Origin: Sulfuriferula nivalis
GTDB lineage: Bacteria > Pseudomonadota > Gammaproteobacteria > Burkholderiales > Sulfuriferulaceae
Length of the DNA stretch: 64,000 nt
Direction of reading: 5' to 3'
NCBI RefSeq assembly: GCF_009937995.1
Contig: NZ_AP021881.1
Span: forward strand, 2,852,001-2,916,000
Part shown: piece after piece, positions 27,044 to 35,782 of the stretch
How positions within the stretch are numbered: the stretch's first letter is position 1
Layout of the letters: every line of letters begins with the position of its first letter
Made by a program: the position numbers and the translations under genes
Notes under the pieces: model-generated
Database searches by the model: none
Told to the model about the DNA's origin: nothing
What the model saw: only the letters and a program-made list of their open reading frames with translations

Positions 27044-27727
27044 TCAGTCTTCTTCCTGCTCTTCCAACCATTCTTCATACTCTTCGCGCTTCTCGTCAAT
27101 GAAATCTTCGATAACGTCAAATAAGTTTTCATCCATTGCTTCTAACGAACTTAGAACACCTGTCATTTCCCAAATTGTGTACATCTCTACCGATGTCTTT
27201 AATGAAACTTCCCAAGCTGTATCAGTTGTTTGCAATGTACGAACTGGAATTGCCTTACGTAAAGTTTTCAGATCGCCTTCAACTTTTTGTATGTTAGGAC
27301 CCCAGTCTGGAAAGTGATCTGGCTGGATCATGTCTGGAGACAACTGGTTACCTGTTGTAATCAGTTTCAACATTACACGACCAAACGGGCGAAGCACATC
27401 TTTAGCCGACTGCATACCATGCTTAATCGACACTTCACGCATAATCATCACCAATCCACCTGGTGAGTTCTTAAATGGACAACGAGCAGCACATGTCATG
27501 CATTGAGCGCACGCCCAAATTTTCTCCTGCATTGCATCGTAAATTTGCTCCACATTTTCTGTCCACAACAACTGGACAATTTCACGTGGACTGTAGTCAT
27601 AAAATTGCGCTGATGGACATGTTGCAGTGCAAATACCGCAATTCAAACATCCATTCAATTCATGGTCATAACGAAAATCGCTACGAATATCATCATAAAT
27701 TTCGCGCATTTCAGCGTAAGTTGCCAT
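27044..27727 (-). CDS. shdrC1: sHdrC1, iron-sulfur subunit, first gene of the shdr cluster
   Basis: 227 residues. Two [4Fe-4S] motifs GCLNCGICTATCP and CAQCMTCAARCPF; a very acidic C-terminus (EEYEEWLEEQEED). HdrC-type electron transfer subunit that pairs with sHdrB1. GAGAGGTG precedes the ATG. A good sigma70-type promoter lies about 50 bases upstream of the start codon, so the shdr genes can be transcribed independently of rhd-tusA-dsrE2. Confidence 0.92.
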   Translation of the reverse strand: MATYAEMREIYDDIRSDFRYDHELNGCLNCGICTATCPSAQFYDYSPREIVQLLWTENVEQIYDAMQEKIWACAQCMTCAARCPFKNSPGGLVMIMREVSIKHGMQSAKDVLRPFGRVMLKLITTGNQLSPDMIQPDHFPDWGPNIQKVEGDLKTLRKAIPVRTLQTTDTAWEVSLKTSVEMYTIWEMTGVLSSLEAMDENLFDVIEDFIDEKREEYEEWLEEQEED

Positions 27728-27783
27728 TATGCACCTCTCGTTTAGTCGTGCCGCTACAATAAATTAAAACTGGAACCATAGTC

Positions 27784-27811
27784 GTTATAGTCCAGACTGG
27801 TAAAATATCAA
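27784..27811 (-). promoter_or_regulatory. Sigma70-type promoter of the shdr operon
   Basis: On the minus strand TTGATA (27811-27806), a 16-base spacer and TATAAC (27789-27784) match the -35 and -10 consensus at 5 of 6 positions each. Transcription would start near 27777, leaving a leader of about 50 bases before shdrC1. This is the best promoter match I found in the sulfur region. Confidence 0.65.
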
Positions 27812-27846
27812 GATAAACCATTAAGCTATCTCAATCAACTATAATT

Positions 27847-27882
27847 TTGATATCAATTAGACGTTACTATTGATAATTAGAC
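27847..27882. repeat. Direct repeat and palindrome upstream of the shdr promoter
   Basis: AATTAGAC occurs twice (27855-27862 and 27875-27882), exactly 20 bases apart, that is two helical turns. The 10-base palindrome TTGATATCAA (27847-27856) adjoins the first copy. The block lies upstream of the predicted -35, a position suited to an activator or to a repressor looping site. No regulator gene is encoded next to it in this window. Confidence 0.45.
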
Positions 27883-27955
27883 AGCGCAGCTGATTGCCGC
27901 GCTATTATTGATTGAAAAACAACGATTTTGTCGCTGCTTTTCCAATCCTGCTTGA

Positions 27956-28465
27956 TTACAAGTACAAGCAAATATCTGAATCACCTGCAAATGAGAAGAA
28001 TGAAGCCGCGCCAACATAATCTACGCCATCAATGAACTCACTGTGATCAAAGCCAAAAAGCTCTACAGTCATTTGACATGCCAAGAATTTCACATCGCAC
28101 TCATGGCACATGGAACGTAGATCTTCTACTGTAGCAACACCATTGTTAGAAATCGACTTCTTCATCAGTACAGTTGCAACAGCTTCATAACCTGGCACGA
28201 TTGCCTGAATCGCATTTGGAACATTCCAATTAATCCCACGGAACCACTTAGGCCCGAACGGCATCTTCATAGGCATACCAGGATTTCCCAGCGGGCTAAC
28301 TCTTAGGAAAGAAAGATCCTTGCGCACTAACTGCAACCCGTAGAATGTAAAGAAAATCTCTACAGAATAATCCAAAGCCGCAGCTGTTGAAGCCAAGATA
28401 AATGGCGGGTACGCCCAATCCAGCGTGCCTTTTGTTGCAATGATTGCAAGTTTCTTTTGTTCCAT
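27956..28465 (-). CDS. dsrE2: DsrE2-family sulfurtransferase
   Basis: 169 residues. DsrE2-type protein: KLAIIATKGTLDWAYPPF, EIFFTFYGLQL, and the conserved Cys in LACQMTVELFGF that carries the persulfide. No clear membrane segment is seen, so it looks like the soluble form. It completes the rhd-tusA-dsrE2 module that in sulfur oxidisers passes sulfur to sHdr or Dsr (established knowledge). GAGGGA precedes the ATG. It lies 228 bases upstream of shdrC1, and the shdr promoter is in that gap. Confidence 0.88.
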   Translation of the reverse strand: MEQKKLAIIATKGTLDWAYPPFILASTAAALDYSVEIFFTFYGLQLVRKDLSFLRVSPLGNPGMPMKMPFGPKWFRGINWNVPNAIQAIVPGYEAVATVLMKKSISNNGVATVEDLRSMCHECDVKFLACQMTVELFGFDHSEFIDGVDYVGAASFFSFAGDSDICLYL

Positions 28466-28530
28466 GTCTATCCCTCAAATTTTGAGACTGACCAAACATT
28501 CAAAATGTTTGGCACATCAATTATGTTTAT

Positions 28531-28758
28531 TTATTTCTTCTTCATAAAGAAAGTAAATTCAGCACCAGCTTGAGCAGATGAAAGCAATTCATTACCTGTT
28601 TGCTTAGCAAATGCTTCGAAATCTTTAATAGCGCCTGGATCTGTTGCAACAATTTTCAACACTTGACCAGTAGTCATATCAGCCAAGCTTTTCTTGCAAC
28701 GCAAGATTGGCAATGGGCAGTTTAAACCTTTTGCATCTAATTCTTTATCGAAATTCAT
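28531..28758 (-). CDS. tusA: Sulfur carrier protein TusA
   Basis: 75 residues, full length. The hallmark CPxP motif is seen in LNCPLPILRCKKSL, with the first Cys being the persulfide carrier. It accepts sulfur from rhodanese and delivers it to DsrE proteins and sHdr in the cytoplasm. AAGGAGATG stands before the start. It is central in the rhd-tusA-dsrE2 trio. Confidence 0.95.
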   Translation of the reverse strand: MNFDKELDAKGLNCPLPILRCKKSLADMTTGQVLKIVATDPGAIKDFEAFAKQTGNELLSSAQAGAEFTFFMKKK

Positions 28759-28796
28759 TACTCATCTCCTTAAATTTAAACAAAAACACCAAAAAA

Positions 28797-29117
28797 CTAT
28801 ATCGCAGATAAAGGGCGGCCTGAACGTATCCAACCCATTATCCCTCCCTGCAAATTATACACCTCAACCAATCCCTTTGAAGCCGCGAAGGCTGAAGCTT
28901 GGGCTGAGCGTCCTCCAGACTGACAATAAAACACCACTGCTTTATCGGCCGGCAAATCTTGTGCTTTTAATGGGAGCAAATGCAAGGGCAAATGTATTGC
29001 ACCTTCTATTCCTCCGCGTGAAACCTCAGCATCTGTACGCACATCAATTAACATGCATCCTGTCTTGGCTATTAAATCATCCAAACCTTGCACATCAATC
29101 TCTTTAAATCCGTACAT
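28797..29117 (-). CDS. rhd: Single-domain rhodanese of the rhd-tusA-dsrE2 module
   Basis: 106 residues. Rhodanese fold with LIDVRTDAEVSRGGIEGAIHLP (CH2A-type) and the active-site loop CQSGGRSAQAS. It mobilises sulfane sulfur from low-molecular-weight persulfides and loads TusA. No signal peptide, so it is cytoplasmic. It starts 74 bases after soeC in the same direction. Confidence 0.92.
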   Translation of the reverse strand: MYGFKEIDVQGLDDLIAKTGCMLIDVRTDAEVSRGGIEGAIHLPLHLLPLKAQDLPADKAVVFYCQSGGRSAQASAFAASKGLVEVYNLQGGIMGWIRSGRPLSAI

Positions 29118-29191
29118 AACTACCCCAAAATAACGAAAGTTTACTAATATACCAAAATGCAGTATCCAAGCAAATAGTTTTCTTTATTTTT

Positions 29192-30127
29192 TTAAGTACG
29201 CTGTGCGCCATGATATAAATTAATAACATGCCGCGCCTCTGCAAAAAACAACCAGCGCTCTGCGACTACACCAATTACAGCAAGCATTACCGCAATATAT
29301 ATATCACCTTGGGAAGTTAGCCCCATTGATAACATTACTATTGGTAATACAAATCCTAGTAAAAACACCACAACTTTTAACATCAACGCGTATTTACGTG
29401 CAATCTTAAAACCAAACTCTTCAGTTAAAAATGTACCGTGCGTATGCCCCGTATCCAGCAATCGCACCGTTCCACGAGTAAAACCTGTTGCAGTATTAAT
29501 TGTTGATGTTGCACCTGGCTTACCAATCCAAAAATAGTAAATTGCTTTAAGCACACCTGCGATAACCGTTAACGCAATACTTATTGCAACATACCCATCC
29601 ATTTTCACTAAACTGCCATTCACTATTATCAACAGTAGCAGCCCGCCCAGCAAATGACCCAGCGCCAAATAATTAGCTGGCACCAAGGGTGAGTTCCATT
29701 GCCGTATAGTTTTCAAACATGCATATATCATTCCCGTGCTGAATATAGTCACCCATGCCAATATAGCTGCCAACACACCGAATATCATCTTAATAGTGGC
29801 AAATTGGCTCATATCCAGCCAAGTCAACCCCAAATATGCAATTGCAAATGGATAGAACATAACAGCGAACACGCCTTCCCTGGACAGCCAGGAAGTGCGA
29901 TATCGGCTAAACGCCCTCCATGCATTTTTTGGATTCGCCAAATGGAACACTGACGATGACAAACCTGCGGCCACAAGGAACAAAGCCAAACTACCCGCCG
30001 TTAGCTTTTGATCAATCGACAGACCGCCACCCAAGCCCAGCAAATCAGCCAATACTAGCAACGCAAATAAACCAAAACCAGCGCCGGAGCTAACTGTAAA
30101 AAAAATCACGGAAAATGCGGGATGCAT
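29192..30127 (-). CDS. soeC: SoeC, membrane anchor of sulfite dehydrogenase (DmsC-like)
   Basis: 311 residues with about eight hydrophobic segments. N-terminal HPAFSVIFFTVSSGAGFG and the SVFHLANPKNAWRAFSRYRTSWLSREG stretch (read in parts) are typical of DmsC/SoeC anchors. It passes electrons from SoeB to the quinone pool. GGAG lies 7 bases before the ATG. It follows soeB after 38 bases. Confidence 0.9.
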   Translation of the reverse strand: MHPAFSVIFFTVSSGAGFGLFALLVLADLLGLGGGLSIDQKLTAGSLALFLVAAGLSSSVFHLANPKNAWRAFSRYRTSWLSREGVFAVMFYPFAIAYLGLTWLDMSQFATIKMIFGVLAAILAWVTIFSTGMIYACLKTIRQWNSPLVPANYLALGHLLGGLLLLIIVNGSLVKMDGYVAISIALTVIAGVLKAIYYFWIGKPGATSTINTATGFTRGTVRLLDTGHTHGTFLTEEFGFKIARKYALMLKVVVFLLGFVLPIVMLSMGLTSQGDIYIAVMLAVIGVVAERWLFFAEARHVINLYHGAQRT

Positions 30128-30165
30128 TATTTACTCCATCTAGAATGAATATGTATAAAACGTAC

Positions 30166-30861
30166 TTAACGTTTTACTACTTTATTAACAATACCCTTTA
30201 ATCTATCTTTAAAGCCTGACTTACCCATATTGTCAGTAGATATTGGCGTAGCTTTGCGCACTGGAAGGTAATGATTAGTAGGGTTATAACCTAACTCAGG
30301 CATTAATTGATAACCACCACGCTCACGAATGACAACACTCACAGCAGAGTTTGCATCATCCATGTCACCAAACATCCGAGCATGCGCAGGACATGTTAAT
30401 ACGCATGCGGGCTGACGCTCTTCAACTGGCATAAACGTGTCATATATACGATCAATACACAAAGTGCACTTCTTCATTGTGCCAGATTCTCTGTCCAATT
30501 CCCGAGCGCCATAAGGACATGCCCATGAGCAGTAATTACATCCCATGCACTTGGTTTGATCAACCAAAACAATACCATCTTCCGCACGTTTGTATGACGC
30601 ACCAGTTGGGCATACCGTCACACAGTCCGCATCTTCACAATGCATACATGACATAGGAAAATTAATAGTCTTATTGTTGGGATACTCACCCACTTCGTAA
30701 CTACGTATACGATTAAACCAAACCCCGGATGGCTGAGCTCCATAAGGTTGATAATCAGTCAACGGAGCAGTCGCACCAGACGCATTCCATTCTTTGCAGG
30801 CAATCGCACAAGCATGACACCCCACGCACACATCCAAATCAATTACTAAACCTAATCTCAT
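30166..30861 (-). CDS. soeB: SoeB, four-cluster ferredoxin subunit of sulfite dehydrogenase
   Basis: 231 residues. Four Cys groups are seen: CVGCHACAIACKEW, CMHCEDADCVTVCP, CMGCNYCSWACPYG, and CTLCIDRI with ACVLTCPAHA. Together they bind four [4Fe-4S] clusters that wire SoeA to SoeC. There is no signal peptide. AGGAAGAG precedes the ATG. Confidence 0.93.
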   Translation of the reverse strand: MRLGLVIDLDVCVGCHACAIACKEWNASGATAPLTDYQPYGAQPSGVWFNRIRSYEVGEYPNNKTINFPMSCMHCEDADCVTVCPTGASYKRAEDGIVLVDQTKCMGCNYCSWACPYGARELDRESGTMKKCTLCIDRIYDTFMPVEERQPACVLTCPAHARMFGDMDDANSAVSVVIRERGGYQLMPELGYNPTNHYLPVRKATPISTDNMGKSGFKDRLKGIVNKVVKR

Positions 30862-30878
30862 TTATCTCTTCCTAAAAA

Positions 30879-33758
30879 TCAAGCCTGTTCATTATCTTCT
30901 GGACGCGTGCTATAACGCAGCGTATCAGGGCGCTCACCATCATCCCATGGCAATGGCTTCAATGGAGGGAACTCTGGCCAACTGCCTGTCTCTCCTTCAG
31001 CTGCCTTGGATATCTTCACGCGCAAGTCAAACCATGCCGCCTGTCCCGTAACAGGGTCGGAATTAGTAATGCGACGCTCACCCTTTTTAGCTGGAAGCAA
31101 CTCTGAAATAAGGTGATTTAGCAGAAAGCCATTTTTAGCTTCCGATGCTTCTGGCTTCAGACCCCAAGCACCACCCTGCTTACCAATTGCATTCCACGTC
31201 CATACTGTATTTTCTTGCGTACCTTCCATAGTGCGCATTTGGCAACGAATCTTGCCGTTATGCGACTCAACCCAAATCCAGTCAAAATCTTTTAATCCCA
31301 TACGGGTAGCCTGACCACGATTCATGTACATATAGTTTTGCGCAAGTATCTGACGCAACCATACGTTTTGCGAATCCCATGAGTGATACATCAACATTGG
31401 ACGCTGAGTTAATGCGAAGAACGGATATTCATTTGCATCCACACGCTCTTGTTCCAACGGCTTATACCACATAGGCAATGGATCAAAATAGGTTGCCAGG
31501 CGTTCGCGATCTACTGGATTATTAGGCTGAGGCCCATCATACAAACCCTGACCCGCCAATCTAAATTTTTGCAGTGGTTCTGAATAAATTTGCATCGTAA
31601 TCGGCTCGGACTTACCTACGAAACCAACTTCAGCAGCAATATCCAAATACTCCTTGTTTGCAAAACGATTGTATTTTTGACTGTCTGGCCAATGGTGCGC
31701 AAAGAAAGACTCGTTTTCTATGTACTTTTCCCATTGTTTTGGATTTGGCTCGCCCTTAAGCGACTTTTCACCATTTTTACCACGCCAACCCGCAAGGAAA
31801 CCTATACCAGGCGCGCGCTCATAATTGACGATAAAATCAGGATAATCCTTGAATTTAGGCGTTCCATCTGCATTAGTAAACGCTGGAAACTTGAGACGCC
31901 CCGCCAACTCCACCATCACTTCTTGCCATGGGCGCACATCCCTATCCAGCTTCAATAACGGATAACGGATTGCATCAGCAGCTGCATCAGGCTCTGATAT
32001 AGGTCGGTCTAACAGCGAAATCGTATCATAACGTTCCAAATAGGTTGTATCCGGCAATACCAGGTCAGCAAAGTTAACCATTTCCGAATGGAATGCATCA
32101 ACGACTACCAAGAACGGGATCTTATGTTGATCTGGTTTAGCCGGATCCTTTTCTCGTAACATATCCTGCACATTCTTGGTATTCATTGTCGAATTCCAAG
32201 CCATGTTAGACATAAACAGCAACAATGTATCAATAGGGTATGGATCGTGGTTTGTTGCGTTAGTAATTACCATATGCATCAAACCATGAGATGCAATAGG
32301 TATTTCCCAAGAATAAGCCTTATCGATCCGCAATGGATTACCCTGCTTATCTATTACCAAATCTTCTGGGCGTGTTGGAAAACCTAGCGGTGTTTTTGAT
32401 AATGGCGTATTTGGTGCATTGATTACATCGATATTGTTTTCCGGCAACTGATGCGGCGGAATTGGCTTAGGGTAAGGCGCTCGCGCACGGAAATTACCTG
32501 GGCCATCCAGCGCACCCAACATAATCTGTATCAGATGAACTGCACGACAAGCATGGAAACCGTTGGAATGTGCAGCGATACCACGCATCGCATACATTGC
32601 TACCGGACGGCCTATGACTTTATCATGCTGACGACCCCAGCTATCGGTCCACTGTATATCTAGCTCTACTGTTTCTTTGAACGCCACATGCGCCATCTCT
32701 AACGCCATGCGCTCTATAGTTTCTGCAGACACACCACATTCCTGCGCAACATTTTCGGGCGCGTAACGATCATCTAAGTAACGCTCTGCAGTTAGCGTCA
32801 TGACCGTTTTAACTGGACGACCATCAGGAGCAACATAATTCCCAAATAATGCAGGGGCTATATCTTTATCCAGCCCATTTACAAATCCAGCCTTTTCTAT
32901 GTCCCAAACCAGAGGATTACCCTGCTCATCACGCAAGAACAAGCCATGGCCTTTCTGCCCAGGAGTATCAACCACCAGCCAAGCCGAGTTCGTGTAACGA
33001 ACCAGGAATTCCCAGTCAAACAATTCACGTGACAACAAGACATGCACTACAGACAGCGCCAGCAGACCATCCATACCCGGCTTAATAGGTATCCATTCAT
33101 CAGCGATTGCAGAATACCCTGTACGCACAGGATTAACTGAAACGAACTTCCCACCATGGCGCTTTAGTTTCTCTAAACCAATTTTAATTGGATTGGATGA
33201 GTGATCTTCAGCTACGCCCCACATTATGAAATACTTGGCATAATCCCAATCTGGCGCGCCAAATTCCCAGAACGAGAAACCTATAGAATACAAACCTGCC
33301 GCCGCCATATTGACAGAACAAAATCCACCGTGTGCAGCCCAGTTAGGCGTACCAAACTGTTGCGCCCACAAACCTGTTAACGCCTGCATCTGATCTCGAC
33401 CAGTAAAGAAAGCAAGCTTAGAGGGATTCGTGGCGCGAATATCAGCCAGACGCGTGGTTAACATATCCAACGCCTGATCCCATTCAATCTCAACAAACTC
33501 ACCACTACCACGCTCAGCGCCAGGCTTGCGCATCAACGGTTTACGCAACTTAGCAGCAGAATACTGTTTCATAATGCCCGCAGACCCCTTGGCACACAAC
33601 ACACCCTGATTGGTAGGGTGATTGCGATTACCTTGAATAAAGCGGACTTTATTCTCTTCCAAAGTCACTTTAATACCACAACGGCACGCGCACATATAAC
33701 AAGTGGTGAACTTGATTTCTTGATTGTCGTGATTTTCTATTTTAACGATAGCGTTCAT
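30879..33758 (-). CDS. soeA: SoeA, molybdenum catalytic subunit of cytoplasmic sulfite dehydrogenase
   Basis: 959 residues. DMSO-reductase-family molybdoenzyme with an N-terminal [4Fe-4S] site (CYMCACRCG and the fourth Cys in VLCAKGSAG). No twin-arginine signal, so the active site faces the cytoplasm, as in SoeABC. It oxidises sulfite, the product of sHdr, to sulfate and reduces quinone through SoeBC. Family segments include FFTGRDQMQALTG, WGVAEDHSSNPIK and FADLVLPDTTYLERYD. Tetrathionate or polysulfide reductases are alternatives, but they usually carry Tat signals. There is no clear ribosome binding site upstream of ATG 33758. Confidence 0.9.
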   Translation of the reverse strand: MNAIVKIENHDNQEIKFTTCYMCACRCGIKVTLEENKVRFIQGNRNHPTNQGVLCAKGSAGIMKQYSAAKLRKPLMRKPGAERGSGEFVEIEWDQALDMLTTRLADIRATNPSKLAFFTGRDQMQALTGLWAQQFGTPNWAAHGGFCSVNMAAAGLYSIGFSFWEFGAPDWDYAKYFIMWGVAEDHSSNPIKIGLEKLKRHGGKFVSVNPVRTGYSAIADEWIPIKPGMDGLLALSVVHVLLSRELFDWEFLVRYTNSAWLVVDTPGQKGHGLFLRDEQGNPLVWDIEKAGFVNGLDKDIAPALFGNYVAPDGRPVKTVMTLTAERYLDDRYAPENVAQECGVSAETIERMALEMAHVAFKETVELDIQWTDSWGRQHDKVIGRPVAMYAMRGIAAHSNGFHACRAVHLIQIMLGALDGPGNFRARAPYPKPIPPHQLPENNIDVINAPNTPLSKTPLGFPTRPEDLVIDKQGNPLRIDKAYSWEIPIASHGLMHMVITNATNHDPYPIDTLLLFMSNMAWNSTMNTKNVQDMLREKDPAKPDQHKIPFLVVVDAFHSEMVNFADLVLPDTTYLERYDTISLLDRPISEPDAAADAIRYPLLKLDRDVRPWQEVMVELAGRLKFPAFTNADGTPKFKDYPDFIVNYERAPGIGFLAGWRGKNGEKSLKGEPNPKQWEKYIENESFFAHHWPDSQKYNRFANKEYLDIAAEVGFVGKSEPITMQIYSEPLQKFRLAGQGLYDGPQPNNPVDRERLATYFDPLPMWYKPLEQERVDANEYPFFALTQRPMLMYHSWDSQNVWLRQILAQNYMYMNRGQATRMGLKDFDWIWVESHNGKIRCQMRTMEGTQENTVWTWNAIGKQGGAWGLKPEASEAKNGFLLNHLISELLPAKKGERRITNSDPVTGQAAWFDLRVKISKAAEGETGSWPEFPPLKPLPWDDGERPDTLRYSTRPEDNEQA

Positions 33759-33894
33759 AATTGAATAACGGAATAGGTTTAAGGTTAATACACCAGAATT
33801 TCATATTTTCCCCCATGCACAACACTTTAGGCAAACTATAATCTTTAATGGGGCTATAAATATTATCAAAAGAACTTCTTCGCTTAGCTAGTTG

Positions 33895-33923
33895 TTTACG
33901 CCCCTGACTTTCCATGCTATATT
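33895..33923 (+). promoter_or_regulatory. Possible promoter of the 101-residue gene
   Basis: TTTACG (33895-33900), a 17-base spacer and TATATT (33918-33923), with a repeated GCTATATTTT block next to it. It would give a leader of about 90 bases containing a small AAGCG/CGCTT hairpin (33981-33993). A modest match only. Confidence 0.3.
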
Positions 33924-34019
33924 TTGCTATATTTTTTGCAGCCGTTTCTGGATTCACCACATCTTTATTCATTTAAAATCAAGCGTTACGCTTTAGCAAT
34001 TACTTTTAGGAGTGCAGCA

Positions 34020-34325
34020 GTGGACAAGACCAACTTTAAAGAAAATACTCGTTACACAGTAGCTTGGCGTGCAACAGATGGCAAAATTCGCCCAGCAAAC
34101 ATTTACGTTTATAAAATGTTTGAATCTGCGATGATTGCACGCATGACGGACAAAGCAGGATTTTTATACAAAATTGCTTATGACGACATTACCAAGATTG
34201 TTAAAGAAATTGCTGTTGAAACAGAAAACCAGTTCCACATTCCAGCTGCAGTGCTGGATGAGAAGGTTTGGAAAGATCGCTCCATGATGGAACGTTACTC
34301 TTCTTCGCCACACATGGGCAAATAA
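34020..34325 (+). CDS. Unknown 101-residue protein divergent from soeA (GTG start)
   Basis: Not recognised. The frame is open from 33924, but the GTG at 34020 has a perfect TTAGGAG (34006-34012) seven bases upstream, so it is taken as start. The protein is small, soluble, without Cys, and rich in Lys, Met and Tyr: N-terminal TRYTVAWRATDGKIRP, a central KMFESAMIARMTDKAGFLYK, and a C-terminal RSMMERYSSSPHMGK. It reads like one alpha/beta domain. A strong terminator follows 14 bases after the stop, so it is a well-expressed single-gene unit. It lies head-to-head with the soe-shdr block, which hints at a link to sulfur oxidation, but nothing in the sequence proves it. Confidence 0.8.
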   Translation: MDKTNFKENTRYTVAWRATDGKIRPANIYVYKMFESAMIARMTDKAGFLYKIAYDDITKIVKEIAVETENQFHIPAAVLDEKVWKDRSMMERYSSSPHMGK

Positions 34326-34338
34326 GCAATTAACACCT

Positions 34339-34364
34339 AACGGCGATTTACTCGCCGTTTTTTA
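34339..34364 (+). terminator. Rho-independent terminator after the 101-residue gene
   Basis: AACGGCGA / TCGCCGTT stem with a TTTAC loop, followed by TTTTA. It starts 14 bases past the stop. Confidence 0.92.
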
Positions 34365-34431
34365 TTCCCGCTTGACAACCATTCTCCAAGCGCTAAACTG
34401 AATCACTCCTACATACTCGTTTTAATTTAGC

Positions 34432-35703
34432 TTGAACGACATCCCTATTGCCATCCTATTGGCGGCACTTTTTGTTTTACTTGCGCTATCTGCATTTTTT
34501 TCCGCCTCAGAAACCAGCATGATGGCACTTAATCGCTATCGTTTACGGCACCTAGCCAACCAAGGCAATCAGAATGCCAAACGCACCGCATTATTGCTAG
34601 CCAATACAGACAAACTGCTGGGTGTAATTTTACTAGGCAATAATTTAATCAATGCAGCATCTGCCACCCTAGTCACCATCATTTCAATCAGACTATTTGG
34701 TAATAGCGAATGGGTGCTAGGTGCAGCAACACTTGCCGTCACCTTTGCAATTCTGGTGTTTAGCGAAGTCACACCTAAAGTGATAGGCGCAGCTTACCCT
34801 GAAAACATTGCGTTACCTGCCAGCTTCATCCTGCGCCCGCTATTGACACTAGCCTACCCCATAGTCTGGTTCGTCAATCTTTTTGTGCAAGTTCTACTCA
34901 AAGCGTTACGACTAAAGCCCAACAACGACACAGGACACACTTTGGGAATAGAAGAGCTCAGAACCATCATTTTTGAATCAGGAAAACTACTCCCCCCTAC
35001 CCACAAGAGCATACTAATCAACTTATTAGACTTGGAAAACATCACCGTGGATGACATCATGACGCCACGAAGTCAGATGGAAGCCATCGCGCTGGATGAT
35101 TCTGCAACCAATATTACCAAACATCTTATCAGCAGCCACCACACACGCATCCCTATTTATCGAGATCAACCCAATGAAATAATCGGTATACTTCATCTAC
35201 GTGACATTGCTCGCGATCTGCGCCAACAAGACATTAGTAGCGACATCATCCTTGCCAACGTAAAAACTCCATACTTCATTCCCTCTGGCACCTTATTATT
35301 TACTCAATTACGCCAATTCCAAGAAAACAAACGCAAGTTAGGCATCATTGTAGATGAATATGGCGAACTACTCGGCTTGCTTACCCTGGAAGATATACTT
35401 GAGGAAATAATAGGTGAGCTAAGACAAACCTCCCACAATCACTCCCTGGACTGCATCCCTCAGCCCGATGGAAGCTGGCTGGTTGAAGGAGGCACCCCTA
35501 TACGAACCATCAATCGTCGGCTTAAGCTTGCTCTACCAGAAATCGGCCCGAAAACACTCAACGGCCTAATTTTAGAGCGACTAGAAGACATACCTGAATC
35601 AGGCACCACCATCAAAATTGCCGACCACCCTATCGAAATAATGCAAATACATGACAGAGCAGTTAAGACTGCACGCATCTACCCGAAACAACCTACCACC
35701 TAG
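34432..35703 (+). CDS. CNNM/CorC-family membrane transporter (YfjD/CorB-like)
   Basis: 423 residues. N-terminal DUF21/CNNM membrane domain with SAFFSASETSMMALNRYRLR and VFSEVTPKVIGAAYPE, then a CBS pair (about 195-325; DDIMTPRSQMEAI, HTRIPIYRDQPNEIIGILHLRD, LGIIVDEYGELLGLLTLED), then a CorC_HlyC C-terminal domain. Related proteins take part in magnesium or cobalt homeostasis. The start is TTG 34432; no ATG or GTG gives a complete first helix. It is likely monocistronic, ahead of pilB. Confidence 0.85.
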   Translation: MNDIPIAILLAALFVLLALSAFFSASETSMMALNRYRLRHLANQGNQNAKRTALLLANTDKLLGVILLGNNLINAASATLVTIISIRLFGNSEWVLGAATLAVTFAILVFSEVTPKVIGAAYPENIALPASFILRPLLTLAYPIVWFVNLFVQVLLKALRLKPNNDTGHTLGIEELRTIIFESGKLLPPTHKSILINLLDLENITVDDIMTPRSQMEAIALDDSATNITKHLISSHHTRIPIYRDQPNEIIGILHLRDIARDLRQQDISSDIILANVKTPYFIPSGTLLFTQLRQFQENKRKLGIIVDEYGELLGLLTLEDILEEIIGELRQTSHNHSLDCIPQPDGSWLVEGGTPIRTINRRLKLALPEIGPKTLNGLILERLEDIPESGTTIKIADHPIEIMQIHDRAVKTARIYPKQPTT

Positions 35704-35782
35704 CATCTTTACAAAAAAAAATTAACAGCGCATTATTACCAAGCAAGAACCCATTCCAACTAAAAATTCAACTTCGAGACTA

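Noticed and set aside
24614-27727. Methanogen-type Hdr or a lactate/glycolate oxidase-type CCG complex
   Set aside because: HdrA is short without ferredoxin inserts, two C/B pairs and Hyp are present, and the neighbours are TusA, DsrE and LbpA; this is the sulfur-oxidising sHdr.
30879-33758. Tetrathionate or polysulfide reductase catalytic subunit
   Set aside because: No Tat signal is present and the DmsC-type anchor plus sHdr context fit SoeA better.
33742-33972. A 76-codon minus-strand frame upstream of soeA
   Set aside because: It has no ribosome binding site, overlaps both the soeA start and the leader of the divergent gene, and resembles no known protein. It could be real but is not supported.
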